DNA of 64,000 nucleotides from Edaphochlamys debaryana (lineage: Eukaryota > Chlorophyta > Chlorophyceae > Chlamydomonadales), in the NCBI GenBank assembly GCA_016858145.1, contig JAEHOE010000127.1, positions 302,516 to 366,515 of the forward strand. The letters run 5' to 3'. Shown here in pieces: positions 11,914 to 23,300 of the stretch; position 1 is the first letter of the stretch, and the number at the start of each line of letters is the position of its first letter. A program made the translations under genes and the position numbers. The notes under the pieces are model-generated. The model saw only the letters and a program-made list of their open reading frames with translations. It was not told the DNA's origin and did no database searches.

Positions 11914-12620
11914 GGCCCAGCTAGGCGGCCTAGCCCCTGACACTTGACGCTTCACTATGCCTCACAGGCTCCCCTTGTGCGCCTTCCAGCTGTGGGGGCG
12001 TCTTTGACGTCTAACGCAGAGCGAACGCACCTCGATTTCGACCATGGCTTGGACAACGCCATGGTCGCGCAGATACATAAGCTGCCCTGGCCCAACATTT
12101 GCGCCCAGGCCATCCTCCACATGCCAGCGGAAGCGAACCATGCCGGGTGGCACTTAGGCTTATGCCGCGCAGAGGCAAACTCCCGCTCTGTGCACGGGGC
12201 CCGCCAGGAGTCAAGCTGTCATTGGTCTACATAAGGGCTTCAAGCCAATCAGAATAGGGCGCCCGGCACAGGATGTGTTCGGCTGTTGAGGCACGCGGTG
12301 GCAAGAAGCGGGAGAGCGTGCAGCGAACGTTGGTCGTTGTCGCGGCGTGTGTATGAAATTGATGTCGAGCGAGCTGTGCGCAAAGCGGCTGGTCGTCGTG
12401 GGGTCACTGCGCTGGAACGCCGGCACCCGCAAATCGCGCAAAGTTCCGTACCCCATGCAAGTTTCCTTCTTGTGCTCGTTCGCGCTGTGCGGATGTTGGG
12501 CTGGATGTTCCTTACTTTGGCTCATCACAAACCTGCTTTGGCTGCGTCTGCACCACCGCCCGTGCCCGGCGGCATCGCCTCCAGTTGTCCCGGCCCCGCG
12601 CGTGAACGTCTGCTACAGCC
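11914..12620. promoter_or_regulatory. Divergent promoter region (hydrolase-like / RPP30)
   Basis: Roughly 0.7 kb between two head-to-head start codons (11913 on minus, 12621 on plus), so both promoters and 5' UTRs must lie here. I recognise no specific element. The short open frames on both strands have no family or splice support. Confidence 0.4.
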
Positions 12621-15384
12621 ATGCTTGCCGATCTGTGCCTGCCTCTAGATGACCTAGAACCGGCGCTGCACCGCGAGCGTGTCGCGGCGCTGCTGGCGAA
12701 GGGTTACGACGCGGTGGCGAGCGTGCACACCGCCACGGGCCGCCTGAGCGAGGCCGACCGGTGAGGCTGCGGGGCCTGCGGGAAGGCGCATAGCCTAGGA
12801 ATGCAGCAGATGGGGATGAAAGCCTCGTCTGTCAGCAATGCGGAGGAGGGTACAGCACAGCGGAGCACACAGGCGTGAGAGCGCACAGGCCCCAAGCACT
12901 GCGGTCCCCAGCCTGCCGTCAACCCCACCCTGCAGGTGCACCCTTGCCCCAGTCCCGGCGGCGTCCCTCGCCTCCGCCACGCCGGATGCCAAGAGGGCCC
13001 TGCTGCTCCGCTCAGGCCCCGCCGCCACCGCCGCAGTGGCGCCGGGCGTCGGCTCGGGCGCAGGCGGCGGCGGAGGCGGCGCGGACGGCGGGCTGCCGCC
13101 GTGCCACCTCCGCCAGCTCAGCCGCCTCCACTTCGTGGCTGCAGACCCGGTGCAGGCGAGCGGGTTGGTCTGCTTCCTGAGCCTAGCTTATGTGGAGGGC
13201 GGGTTTCGGGTTTGCTAGCTCTGGGCTAACCCTGCGTATTTCAGTTGCCGAGTGCAACTTCTCTGCTGCGAGCTGCAACTCTAGCTACTCTGCCAAGAGC
13301 TGAGCAGGGCTGCACCTTGGTCGTGCTTAGCTGATCCCCCCGAAATCGACAAAGCGGCCCTGCCCTGCACCCCAGGCTGCCCAGCTGGCGGCGGCAGCGG
13401 ATGTCGTACGGTCGTACGACATCGTATCAATCGCACCCAAGAGCGAGCGCGTGCTCTTCCAGGTGTGTACGGTCAGCGGCATGCGCACTGTGCCCGCCAG
13501 CGCGAGCGAGGGCACCACATGCTCCGCAAGGGCCCATGTGCCCGAACCCCGCACCCCGGAAAACCTCCAGCGAGGGCATTAGATGCTCCTCAAGGGTCCA
13601 TGGGCCCGGGATCTCACGCTATCGTGGCGGGTACCCTTAAGCCCGAACCCCGCACACGCGAAACCTCCAAACCTCGGTTCAGAAGTCGTTCAAGGTCACC
13701 CCGCAACTCACCCCAGGCCTGCTCCTCCCTGGACGTGGACGTCATTGCCCTGGAGCTGGCCTCCCGCTCCGCGCTCAAGCTGCGGGCGCCCGCGGTCAAG
13801 GCGGCGCTGAAGCGGGGCATCCACTTCGAGGTACGGGGCGAGGTGGGGCGTGGGGTGCGGTGGGGTAGGTGCGGTGGAATGCGATGGAATGAGCTGTTGT
13901 GAAGGCGCCTCTGCATTGGAAGAAGGTGTCTTAACCTGCTCCTTGCCACCTCCAAACCCCCACGTGCAGATCTGCTACGCGCCCGGGCTGCGGGAGCCCA
14001 CCGCCCGCCGCAATCTCTTCTGCGCGGCGCAGGCGCTGGTCCGGGCCACCCGCGGCAGGGTGAGAGGGGGTTCAGTGTAACCAGCTGCCGGGGTGCCTGG
14101 CTCCTGGCTTGTCGGCTACGGCCCAGCGGCTCCTGCTGCTCCCGAAAGGGCACCGTACTGCTAACCTGTACCTGTGCCTGGTGCTCGCCACGTCTATCCC
14201 GACATGGGCATCGTTCCGGGATAGGGCTTGACACCCTGCTTACGGTACCCGCAGTCGCGCTGGCCTGAGAAGTCGGCGCTTGACCCCTACCCCACGCCCC
14301 TAACTCCATTCCACCCCATCCCGATCTTAGAACATCCTGCTCAGCAGCTCGGCCCGCTCGGCCTTCGAGGTGCGGTCGCCCCTGGAGGTGGCGGCCATGG
14401 CCACCCTGTTTGGGCTCACACGCCAGCAGGCGCAGGTGCGTGGCTGGTGCAGCGGGAAAGATGGAGGAGGATGGATTGCCCTGCTGGGCCCTGCTGGGCC
14501 CCGGTCCAGATCGGTCCCTCCACCCACGCCCCACGCGCACAGCGTGTTGCTGTTTGCACATTGCTTCGTCAGGGCAATGCACGTTGACGCAAGGGCTACC
14601 AGCAGTCCAGCACCGGGCATGCTCCCTAGTTGGCGCCCACGAGGACACCTGCTGCCCCTCGCTCTTCCTGCACCCCGCCAGGACGCCCTGTGCCTCGCCC
14701 CTCGGGCGGTGCTGGCACACGCGGCTGCGCGGCTCGCGGGCCGCGGCGCGGCGCCCGTGGCCGTGGCAGCGCCAGCGCCAGGGGGCGCCGGGGACGCGGG
14801 CGCAGCGGCGACGCCGGGGCTGGGGGAGGACGCGGGCACGCCGGGCCCCGAGCCAGGCGACGGGGATGTGGAGGTGAGGGCGCAAGGGAGGGGAGGGTGG
14901 ATTGCTGAGGCTTGAGAATATCGGTAGTGGGTTCGGGGCCGGGGCCGGGCCCGGGTTGTCGGTTCTGGGGTGCGGTAGGGTGCCTTGTGCCGGAGGCGAG
15001 GGCACAACGGGGAAGGACAGGGTGGGGCGCTACAGCCACAGCTGCAGCTACAGGGGGCTTGGGGCGCGGACCTCGGGCGTCCGTTCAGGGAAGTGGCACG
15101 GTAGGGTGCAGCACCTGCAAGCTTGGAGCCGTCGCGCCCTACCCGCGGGTAACCGTATGTTGTGTCCCTTGCTCCTAGCCTGCGCTCATGCCCTTCCGTG
15201 TTCTCCACTGCACTCGCCCTCACAGATGGGCGATACGGAGGCCAAGCCGCAGCCTCCAGCGCAGGGGCGGCCCCAGCGGCCGCAGCGGCAAGCGGCGGCG
15301 GCGGCAGCCGCCGCATCCCCGGCCGCCGGGCAGGCGGCGGCAGGCGCCGGCGGCAGCCGCAAGCGTCGCGGCGCCGGGAGCTGA
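12621..15384 (+). CDS. RPP30: RNase P/MRP protein subunit RPP30
   Basis: Rpp30/Rpp1/Pop-family subunit of nuclear RNase P and RNase MRP (TIM-barrel fold), needed for tRNA 5' maturation and rRNA processing. Eight exons: 12621-12760, 12936-13155, 13376-13462, 13717-13830, 13970-14059, 14331-14435, 14682-14873, 15226-15384 (TGA); phases agree, 368 residues. Family landmarks in order: LAKGYDAVASVH near the N-terminus, RLHFVAADP, YDIVSIAPKSERVLFQAC, LDVDVIALEL, LKRGIHFEICYAPGLRE, NLFCAAQALVRATRG, NILLSSSARSAFEVRSP, ATLFGLTRQQA. A Gly/Ala insertion interrupts exon 2, and the C-terminus is an Ala/Gln/Arg-rich tail ending in a basic patch. Exon 2 ends either at a GC donor (13156) or at a GT donor six bases earlier; both keep frame, and the longer form fits the family spacing better. 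Confidence 0.9.
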
Positions 15385-17311
15385 GACGCGCGTGGGGCGG
15401 GGGCAGCTCTAGACCGTCCTCCGCGTGCATGAGAGCTGAGGCGCCGAGCCGGCGAGGAGCGAGCGAGCGAGCGAGCGAGCGAAGATCACCAGTTTGCCAC
15501 AGGGAGCGGCGGAGGCCGGGCGAGCCCGACGGGGGCTCGGCCGCGGGCCTGGCGTGCCCGCTCCTCGGGGTGGTGGAGGAAGGCTCCGGAATTTGCACAC
15601 AGGGCCAAGGGCCGCACGTGGTGATGCAGGCCAAAGGCCGCACGCGACGGCCGCATGCGCTGCTGCGGGGCCCAGCGGTTCTTCGTCGTGCGGTCGTGCT
15701 GTGCACTGCCGTCCAGTGCAGTGCCTGCGGCGTCGTGCTGTGTGCTGCGGCCGAGTCCATGCGGACCGTGCAGGCGTGGGGTGGTGATCAAACGGCGCTG
15801 CTGGGATGGTCGGGCAGCGCTGTACGGCCCCGATGAGGGCGCACGTGGCCCCCAGCCGCGTCAGCCGGCACCGCGCTCCCTGAAGCACGTAAGCGCCCGG
15901 CTTCCGCCCTTTCGGGCCGGTTAATGGCGGCTTGCGGGCCTCTCCTTTGATGGTGGCAGCTACTCCCATGTGATTGATGAAACGTGCGCAGCCCTCGACA
16001 ACGCCCCACGCGCTCACAGCCCGTCATAGCCGAGGCCTGCGGGCCCCGGGGGGGCCAGGGGCGATCTGCAGAGCCACGGCGGCTGCTGCACTGCGGCGGC
16101 TCGCGCTGCGGCTAGGGCTGCCCCAGACATGGGCCTGAGGACTGCCCAAGCCCACGTGGCGCCGCTGACATGTACGACACACGGGTTTTGCCCAGCGCGG
16201 CTGACGTGGCAGGCATGTATGCCCCGGATGGTGCGTGGAGGCGTGACTCTGACATGTACGACACACGGGTTATGTCACACGGATTACGCTCGGAAGTTGT
16301 GCGGGCCAAACTCTTGCGGAAGTCATGGCGGTGGCTTAGCTGTGCGGGGCAGCCGCCGGCTGCGGCGTGGAGTTGATGGCTGCTGATTCGCGGGGTACGG
16401 CGGCAGCCACCGCCACCGTGGACCCTGGATTGGGGCTGTGCGGCAAGTGGAGGCGGGCCCGGGGTGGCCTGGGGGACCTTGCGGGACTAACCTTAGCGGG
16501 GCATCAAGAGGGGAGCCCGCACTTTTAAGCCCGGGCGGAGCGATTGGATGATTGAGACCCGAGCCGCGTCGAGCCTGGCGTGCAGGTCACGGGTCGACTC
16601 GGGTGTCAAGCGTCCAGGAGTTGCGACGCAGTGCGGCAGTGGTGGCGCCATCGGAGGGTTTCTGTGCTCGCAGGGGCCGTGCCATCGGAGGGTGTGGGTG
16701 GGCCCGTAGGGCTGACACGCCTGACATGAAAGAGCATGACGTGGGCCCGAATCCCCCGATGCGGATACTTCTGGATATGCCCCTGTCCTCGTCGAACCAT
16801 GGTATGCGGGGAGGCTCAACGAGTGTCCTGTGCTTCACGGGAGCCCTGCTTGGCTTGCGTGTTGGAGGGGTGGCGGCCATCACTGCTCTTTATACTTGTC
16901 AAGCTACTCGGGGCCGCGCGGCTGCCTTTACCCCTTTACCCCTTTACCGAGCGTAGCCTTTGGGAGTGGGAGAGGGTAGGAGAGCCCCCCTCCCCTTGCA
17001 CCCCTTCCTTAAGTTCGCGGAGGTGATCGAAACGCGCGACGGAATGCGGCAGCGTGATGATACGGCAGTGTAATGATGCGCCACTGTGCCCGAGCACCGG
17101 GTATTACTGTCTGAACTTTCCTTACAAACAGCAATTGTGCATGCGCTGAAGCTACCGCGGTCACACCGCCTAAGGCGTAACCCTAACGATTTCGAGAGCG
17201 TGCCGCAGGCAACGTTTCGCGCATTCCCAACTCAGTATTCCATCTATGCAAACGATGTGCTCCCCGAATTAGCCTGCAAAACGCACAAATGCCGGACGAG
17301 CGGGGACAGGG
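15385..17311. other. Intergenic region with short repeats
   Basis: About 1.9 kb between RPP30 and cyclase copy P. It contains a GAGC/GCGA microsatellite at about 15456-15482 and a 23-base direct repeat (about 16166-16188 and 16248-16270; core GACATGTACGACACACGGG). A GCCATCGGAGGGT element occurs twice near 16650 and 16680. A segment near 16660 (TTCTGTGCTCGCAGGGGCC) recurs near 26241, so part of this stretch may be dispersed repeat. I see no gene. Confidence 0.5.
16166..16270. repeat. 23-bp direct repeat pair
   Basis: Two copies of a 23-base sequence (core GACATGTACGACACACGGG) stand 82 bases apart (about 16166-16188 and 16248-16270). The core ACATGTACGACACACG is the same in both. They could be remnants of a mobile element or of a local duplication. 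No coding potential is evident nearby. Confidence 0.7.
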
Positions 17312-20300
17312 ATGCGCTCCAGTCTGTTCCTGCTGGGCCTTCTGACGCAATGGAGCGTCTCTAGGGGCCTCGATACTGCTGGAGTCAACCTTGTTGCGGA
17401 GGACTTCTGTGTCGCCACCACGCTTGGAGATGGGTGAGACGGGTCTGCCTTCGCGCCTCTCGAGTTCTGTTGGGAAGCGAAGCAGCATGTTACCGCTGCA
17501 TGGCCCTGCAGCTCCAATTGCTTTCCGCGTCTTTCTGAGGAGTTGGCGCGTCGCGCGGGGCCGTCTCCGGACTCTCCGCGTCACCTGCCGTCACCTGGGC
17601 AGCCAGGGGCAGCCACCACGGGGGCAGCACAGCCAACCCTTCTCCCTTGACGGTCCACTTGATACCGGTACCCCCTCCCCCAGTTGTACTTTCTCACGCG
17701 GAGGTAACAGCTCTGCCTCGCTATGGGGCGCCGTTGTCGCCTTAACGAGGGACTGCGGCCTGGACCCCACGCCCTCGGGCAACCATGTGGGTTGGGGCAC
17801 TTGGCCGAATGCTGCCGCCTGCAGAGAGGCATGGGTTACAGGAGGAAAGACAAGACTTCGCGGGGGCACTTGAAGAGCAGGCGGCCATGTAAACCCGAAC
17901 CAGCTGACGGCATTGCTCCCTGCAAGTGCCGCAGTCCTCCTTTGACTCGGTCGGGCTACTCTGGCTCGTGGGTGTACAGGTGGGGCTTGCGGCAGCAGGT
18001 CCATGGCCCCCCCGTGCTCTGCGCTGTGGCACTTCAGGAGGGTATTACCTCAATTGTCACGTGCTCACGTCCTCCTTTCCTTGCGGCTTGTTGGCCACCT
18101 GTAACTGTGAGCCCGCCCGAACGCTCACCGCACGCACAGTCCGTCTTCCACCAATTCCTGGTGCGTCACAATGCGGAGACAGGCCTCACCAACTGGTACA
18201 AGAACAGGTATGTGTTCACTGTGGTCGGTGCCACGTCAGCGTGCCGGTGCGAAATCTGGGGATGTAACATGGAGGGGCGTCTTGGGGACAAGAGTCACGG
18301 GCCCGCTGCTTGAGCGGGCTGGGTGTTGGCGGGACCCAGATGGGCGTAGACATGCGCTGACGGTGTGGGTCGGAAGATGTGACCCGTGAGGAACCGTGTC
18401 GGTGGGAGGCATGAACGCGGATATGAGTCCTAGCCTCTCTCAGCGAAGCCTGCGCCTGTCCCTTACAGGACGGTTGGGGAGTACATCAGCAACTGGGTGG
18501 AGGTCTGGCCCACGCCTGAGGACCCCGGGCCCAACGACTGGTAAGCGGACGGGGCCCTCGGGAACCCCACGTTTGGCCTGGCCTGAGCGCTCCCCCCGGA
18601 TGGGGGCACGTGGGCAGGGACCATTGACTGCGCGCGGGGCCATCCAGAAGACCACGGGGACCAGCAGGGCCCGTGGCCACCTGGCAGCTCTGGGGCGTGG
18701 TGCCCTGCTGCCTAGCGCTGACACTGTTTGTCCCTGCCTCCGTCGCTCCGCCCAGGTGGATGCTTGGCTCCGAGGTGTTTGGGGAGGACCTAGACCACGG
18801 GGCGTTCCTGGACCTGACGCGGCTGCTGACGGCGGACCCGGGGTTCGCTCTGAGCGACATCCCAGTGCAGTTCAGGTGCGATCACTAAGACAATCCGACC
18901 GCCCAGGTTTCTCGCCCTGGGCCCGTGGCCCGGCTGATATCTGCGACTGCGACGGTTGATCCTCTGTGTGGATGCACCTGCCCCCATGCTCTGCAGGGCC
19001 GCCGGCTCCTCTGCATACGCAGGACAGTACACGGCTATGCCTCTCTGGCTGACGACTTATAATCTGCTGTACCGGCGGGACATCTTCGAGCAGTACAACC
19101 TGTCCGTACCCGCCACGTGGGATGATGCGCTGGACATTGCGGACAAGTACGGCAGGGGTGTCCTGGGCCCGGGCCAGCCGGACCTGGGCTTCTGCTTCGA
19201 GTCCAACCCAGGTGAGAGCGACGCCTAGCCCTAGGTATTGAGGGGATGGGAGATGGGCGGTTGTCTGTCTGTCTGTCTCCGGGCACATGTCTCGGCAAGC
19301 TAAGCATCACTACTGCTGCCCATCACTCTGTTTCTCCCGGCTTGCAGCATGCGGCTCTGCCCAGGCGATTGTGATCTACATCCTGGCTTCCATGGTCCAG
19401 CTCAAAGGGGCCAGCGACGGGGCCTGGTTCGACCCGGTGACCATGGACCCCCTCTACACCAGCCCCGCAATGCGGGAGGCACTCCGGATCTACGGGGCGC
19501 TGAGGAGGCACAGCGCGCCGGACAGCATCCCCTGTTGGGGGGTGTATCAGATGCTAGCCAGTGGGCGGTGCCTAATGCTGTGGAGCTGGTCCTTCAACTT
19601 CAAGGCAAGTGGCGGGGCAAGTGCAGGAGCGAGAGGGCTGATGTGGGTGGCCTAGTCTTTGGGCCTGGCACGCGTAGCTCCATTCTCTCCTTCTGGTTCG
19701 CCCCCCCGCAGCGCGCCTCCCACAACTCGAGCTCCATGAGCGGGCGGCAGGGGGTGGCCGGCACCCCGGGCTCTGCGGTCGTCATGGACCGTAACACGGG
19801 GCGGATGGGGCCGTGCACACGCGAGGCCTGCCCCTCAGCAAAGGAGGAGCCGGACCCGCGCAAGGGCGGGAGCCGCCTGGTGAACCAGGTTGTCCCTATC
19901 GATGGGGCTGCGTTTGCAATCAATCGCCACGCTCCAGCGCATCGGCAGGCGGCTGCGTACTCCATGCTCAGTGTCTTCACGGGGGCGAAGGAGCATTTGC
20001 GTGTGGCTCTCCTGCCGTACACAGGTACGGCGCGCGAAGGACCATGCGTTTCTGCCCCAATGAGACAGCGCCCCACACTAGTACTCGTACTAGTAGTAGT
20101 TGGGATGCTGGACGCTTCTTGACATACAGTTCCTTTGCCCTACCTTATGCTGTGCAGAGGTTACACCCATCCGGTACTCGGAGTTGGACCCCAGGTCATG
20201 GCAGGACGCAGGGTGCGCGTGGGCAGCTTGGTGGCGGCGGGTTTCCGGTGACACTCCATTCCGGGTCAGATCGCATTAGCAGGCTTACATCACCCCTCTG

Positions 20301-23300
20301 TAAGAGAAATCTCAACGCTCCCCCAGATACAACCCAAGGGATGTGAGGGACTTCCTCGCAGACTTCACGTTCAGCTTCAAGTCCGAGAACGTGTACTACG
20401 AGCTGCGCATTCCGGGCACCTTCCAGATCTAGTGAGTAACCCCCTGGACCCAGGGTAGCCCTTGTCTGGTACCCACGCACCACAAGTCCACTTCGTCAGC
20501 AGGCACCCTACCCCCCACGTTTCCCTCACCCACCGTAACGCCTCCCGCTCCTCCTGCCCTCTCAGCACCCTCGTCCAGTACCTCCTGTACCGCTACAATG
20601 CGAACAACTACACGTATGAGGAGCTGATGTCTTGGGCGAACGAGGGCACGGAGCGCATCTTTGCCAGCCTCGGAGGGCGGGACCGGCTCAGGCCGCTGTA
20701 CCAGGGGTCCATTGGGTACAAGCCGCCACCGCCGCCAGCACCAAGTGTGAGCTGCATGGGAGGCCACAGGGCAGGCATAAGGGATAAACCGCAGGAACAA
20801 CAACCATGCCGCTCCGGTGTGTTGCTTATTGTCTCTGCAACCCCCTGCCCATTCCCTCCGCAGTCCGGCGGCTCCTCCTCCGGCACCCTCCTCATCGCCG
20901 TGCTGCTGCCGAGCCTCGTGTCGCTGGTGCTCCTGGGGGGAGCGCTGTGGGCCTACCTGCGCTGCGCACGCCTCCGGGACGAGAGGCGGGCACGGCTCAG
21001 GGCTGCGCCGGGGGCGGGGCCGGGCACCACCCTGCTAGTCACCGACATCCAGGTCAGTGGTGGCAGGGAGGACACGCCACAACTCTGGTCAGGGGCAATT
21101 TTGCAACGCTTCTCGAGTTGCGTCCTAACACTTGATACTGGTAGGGGAACAGGCTCGCCTCCTCCTCTCACCTCAACCCCATCGGCCCCAGGACTCGACC
21201 TGCCTGTGGGAGTCCCTGCCCGCGAGTGTCATGGACGTCGCCCTCAAGACCCACCACCGCGTCATCCGCCAGCTGCTCATCCAACACGCGGGGTGGGTGT
21301 GCAGTGGGGTCCAGGCTTGCTGGGATGGGGCCAACACTGCACGCACTGCCCTTGACGACTGGACTCCTCCCCGGTGCCCCTCCTGCCCTCCCCAGGTACG
21401 AGAGCGCCACCGAGGGCGACTCCTTCATCCTCGCCTTTGCCAAGCCGGACCGTGCGCTGGCCTTTGCGCTGTCGGCCCAGGACGCGCTGCTGGCGGCGGA
21501 GTGGCCGGGGGAGCTGCTGGACAGCGCCCACGCGCCTACGCTGGTGGTGACGCATGACACGACCGCGTGCGCAGCGGCGCAGCTCAGCATCGCGGGACCG
21601 GCGTTGCTCAGGGAAGTCTTTGGCACAGCGCCCGCCGTGGACGTGGCCTTGGGCTCCATGTCTCAGCTTACCATGCGAATGACATCGGTCGAGGCGAGCG
21701 GACCCGCGGCTTTGGACCCTGGTGAGAGGCGACTGACGCCTCTTGCCTCGCAGCGCCCACAAAACGTAATAGAGGAGGAGGCGGAAAGCGGCAGAGACAC
21801 GATTCGCCTCCAGCTGCAGGTCCTCGATGCGGCGGGGAATGTCCCATGGGCCACCTTCGCTGCATCGACCTCTGTGAGCAACCGCCGGTGGAGCTCTGGC
21901 GCGCCGGCGCCATCTAAGAGCACTGATGAAATTTCCCCAGAGCCGGAGGTGGGGAGCGAGGAAGCGCTTCACAAGGTGCAGTGGCCCAGGGCCACCCCGG
22001 TCACGCGGTCCCTGTGTGGCAGCGTGCCAACGCAGACGGCCACTCCCCCGCGGCGGCTGGCAATGCCAAAGCGCGCCATGAGCTTGGCGACAGGCTGTGC
22101 AGCTGAGGAGAGTTATGGTGGAACACAGGGCGTCACCGGCTTGCAGCGTCTGGACATGGAGCCCGAGCCATTCTGCAGCCCGTTCAGCACGACATGGAAT
22201 GAGCCTGCACCAGCCCCCGTGATTCCAGCGGGCTTGGCTGCGGTGTCACCGTCTCCGGCCTCCCTGGGTGGCTATGCGTATGGACTCCCTGATGCTGGAG
22301 CCACGGAACCACGGAGTGCCCGGGCAGTGAGTGCGGATGCCGGCACTCCAGAGGCAATGCTTGAGCAAGCATCGCGGCTCCTGAGGGCCCCGCCGCCGCA
22401 CATGGAGACATGTATGTCGGCAGCCCACTCCGACGGGCGAGCAAGCCTGGCTCACATCCTCGACATGGCCTCCAAGCGTGGAGGCCCGAGCAGCTGCGGA
22501 GTCAGCGGCAGAACGCTTTCAGGAGCTGCACGGCGCACTGAAGAGGAATACCTGAATGAGGAGGCTGTGGCTGCCCGTGACTCTGTTGGCGAGCCGGGCC
22601 AGGGTGAAGGATCTCACTTCGGCATACCTCTAAGCCCCTTCGTCCCTTGGAGTCACCAGGACCGGGCAAGCCCAGTTGTTATGCCCCCAGCACCCGCGAC
22701 ACTCTTGGGTGGCGAGTCAGGTGCCGGCGGCCCTGCTGGGCCGCGGAGCATGCGGGCCGTCAGTGCCGGCACAATGAGTGTCGATGACAGTATCTACGGC
22801 AGTGGGGGCGTGTTCTCTCCTTCCAGGGGAGCACAATGCGTAGTGGCGACAGCGCTGCAGGCCGCCATCCGCCAGGCCTTTCCCGAAGTGCCCCCCTCCG
22901 AGACGGCTGGCTTGGCCCACAGCACCGTCCTGTTCAGGTGGGCACCAACTTTGGGGCAAAGCACGCGAACCGTGTGACCGGTATCTCCTCCAATCCTTGC
23001 TTTCTCACACAATGTCACTCCCCGTCCGCATCAGGGGGCTGCGTGTGCGCATGGGCATGCACTGCGGCCTGGGCGAGGCGGAGGTGGCGGACAACAAGGC
23101 TTCCGGCCGCATCACCTACCCGGGCAGGGCCCTGCAGATGGCCAAGGCCGTGTCGGATGCGGGGCGGGGCGGCCACGTCACCCTCTCCTCGGCAGTGCTG
23201 AGCGCCCTGGACCCGCGGCCGGGGCACGTGCACTACAGCGGGCCGTACCTGGTGCTGCAGGGCGGCAAGTGCGTGCTCAAGGAGGGCCAGGCCCCCGTGG

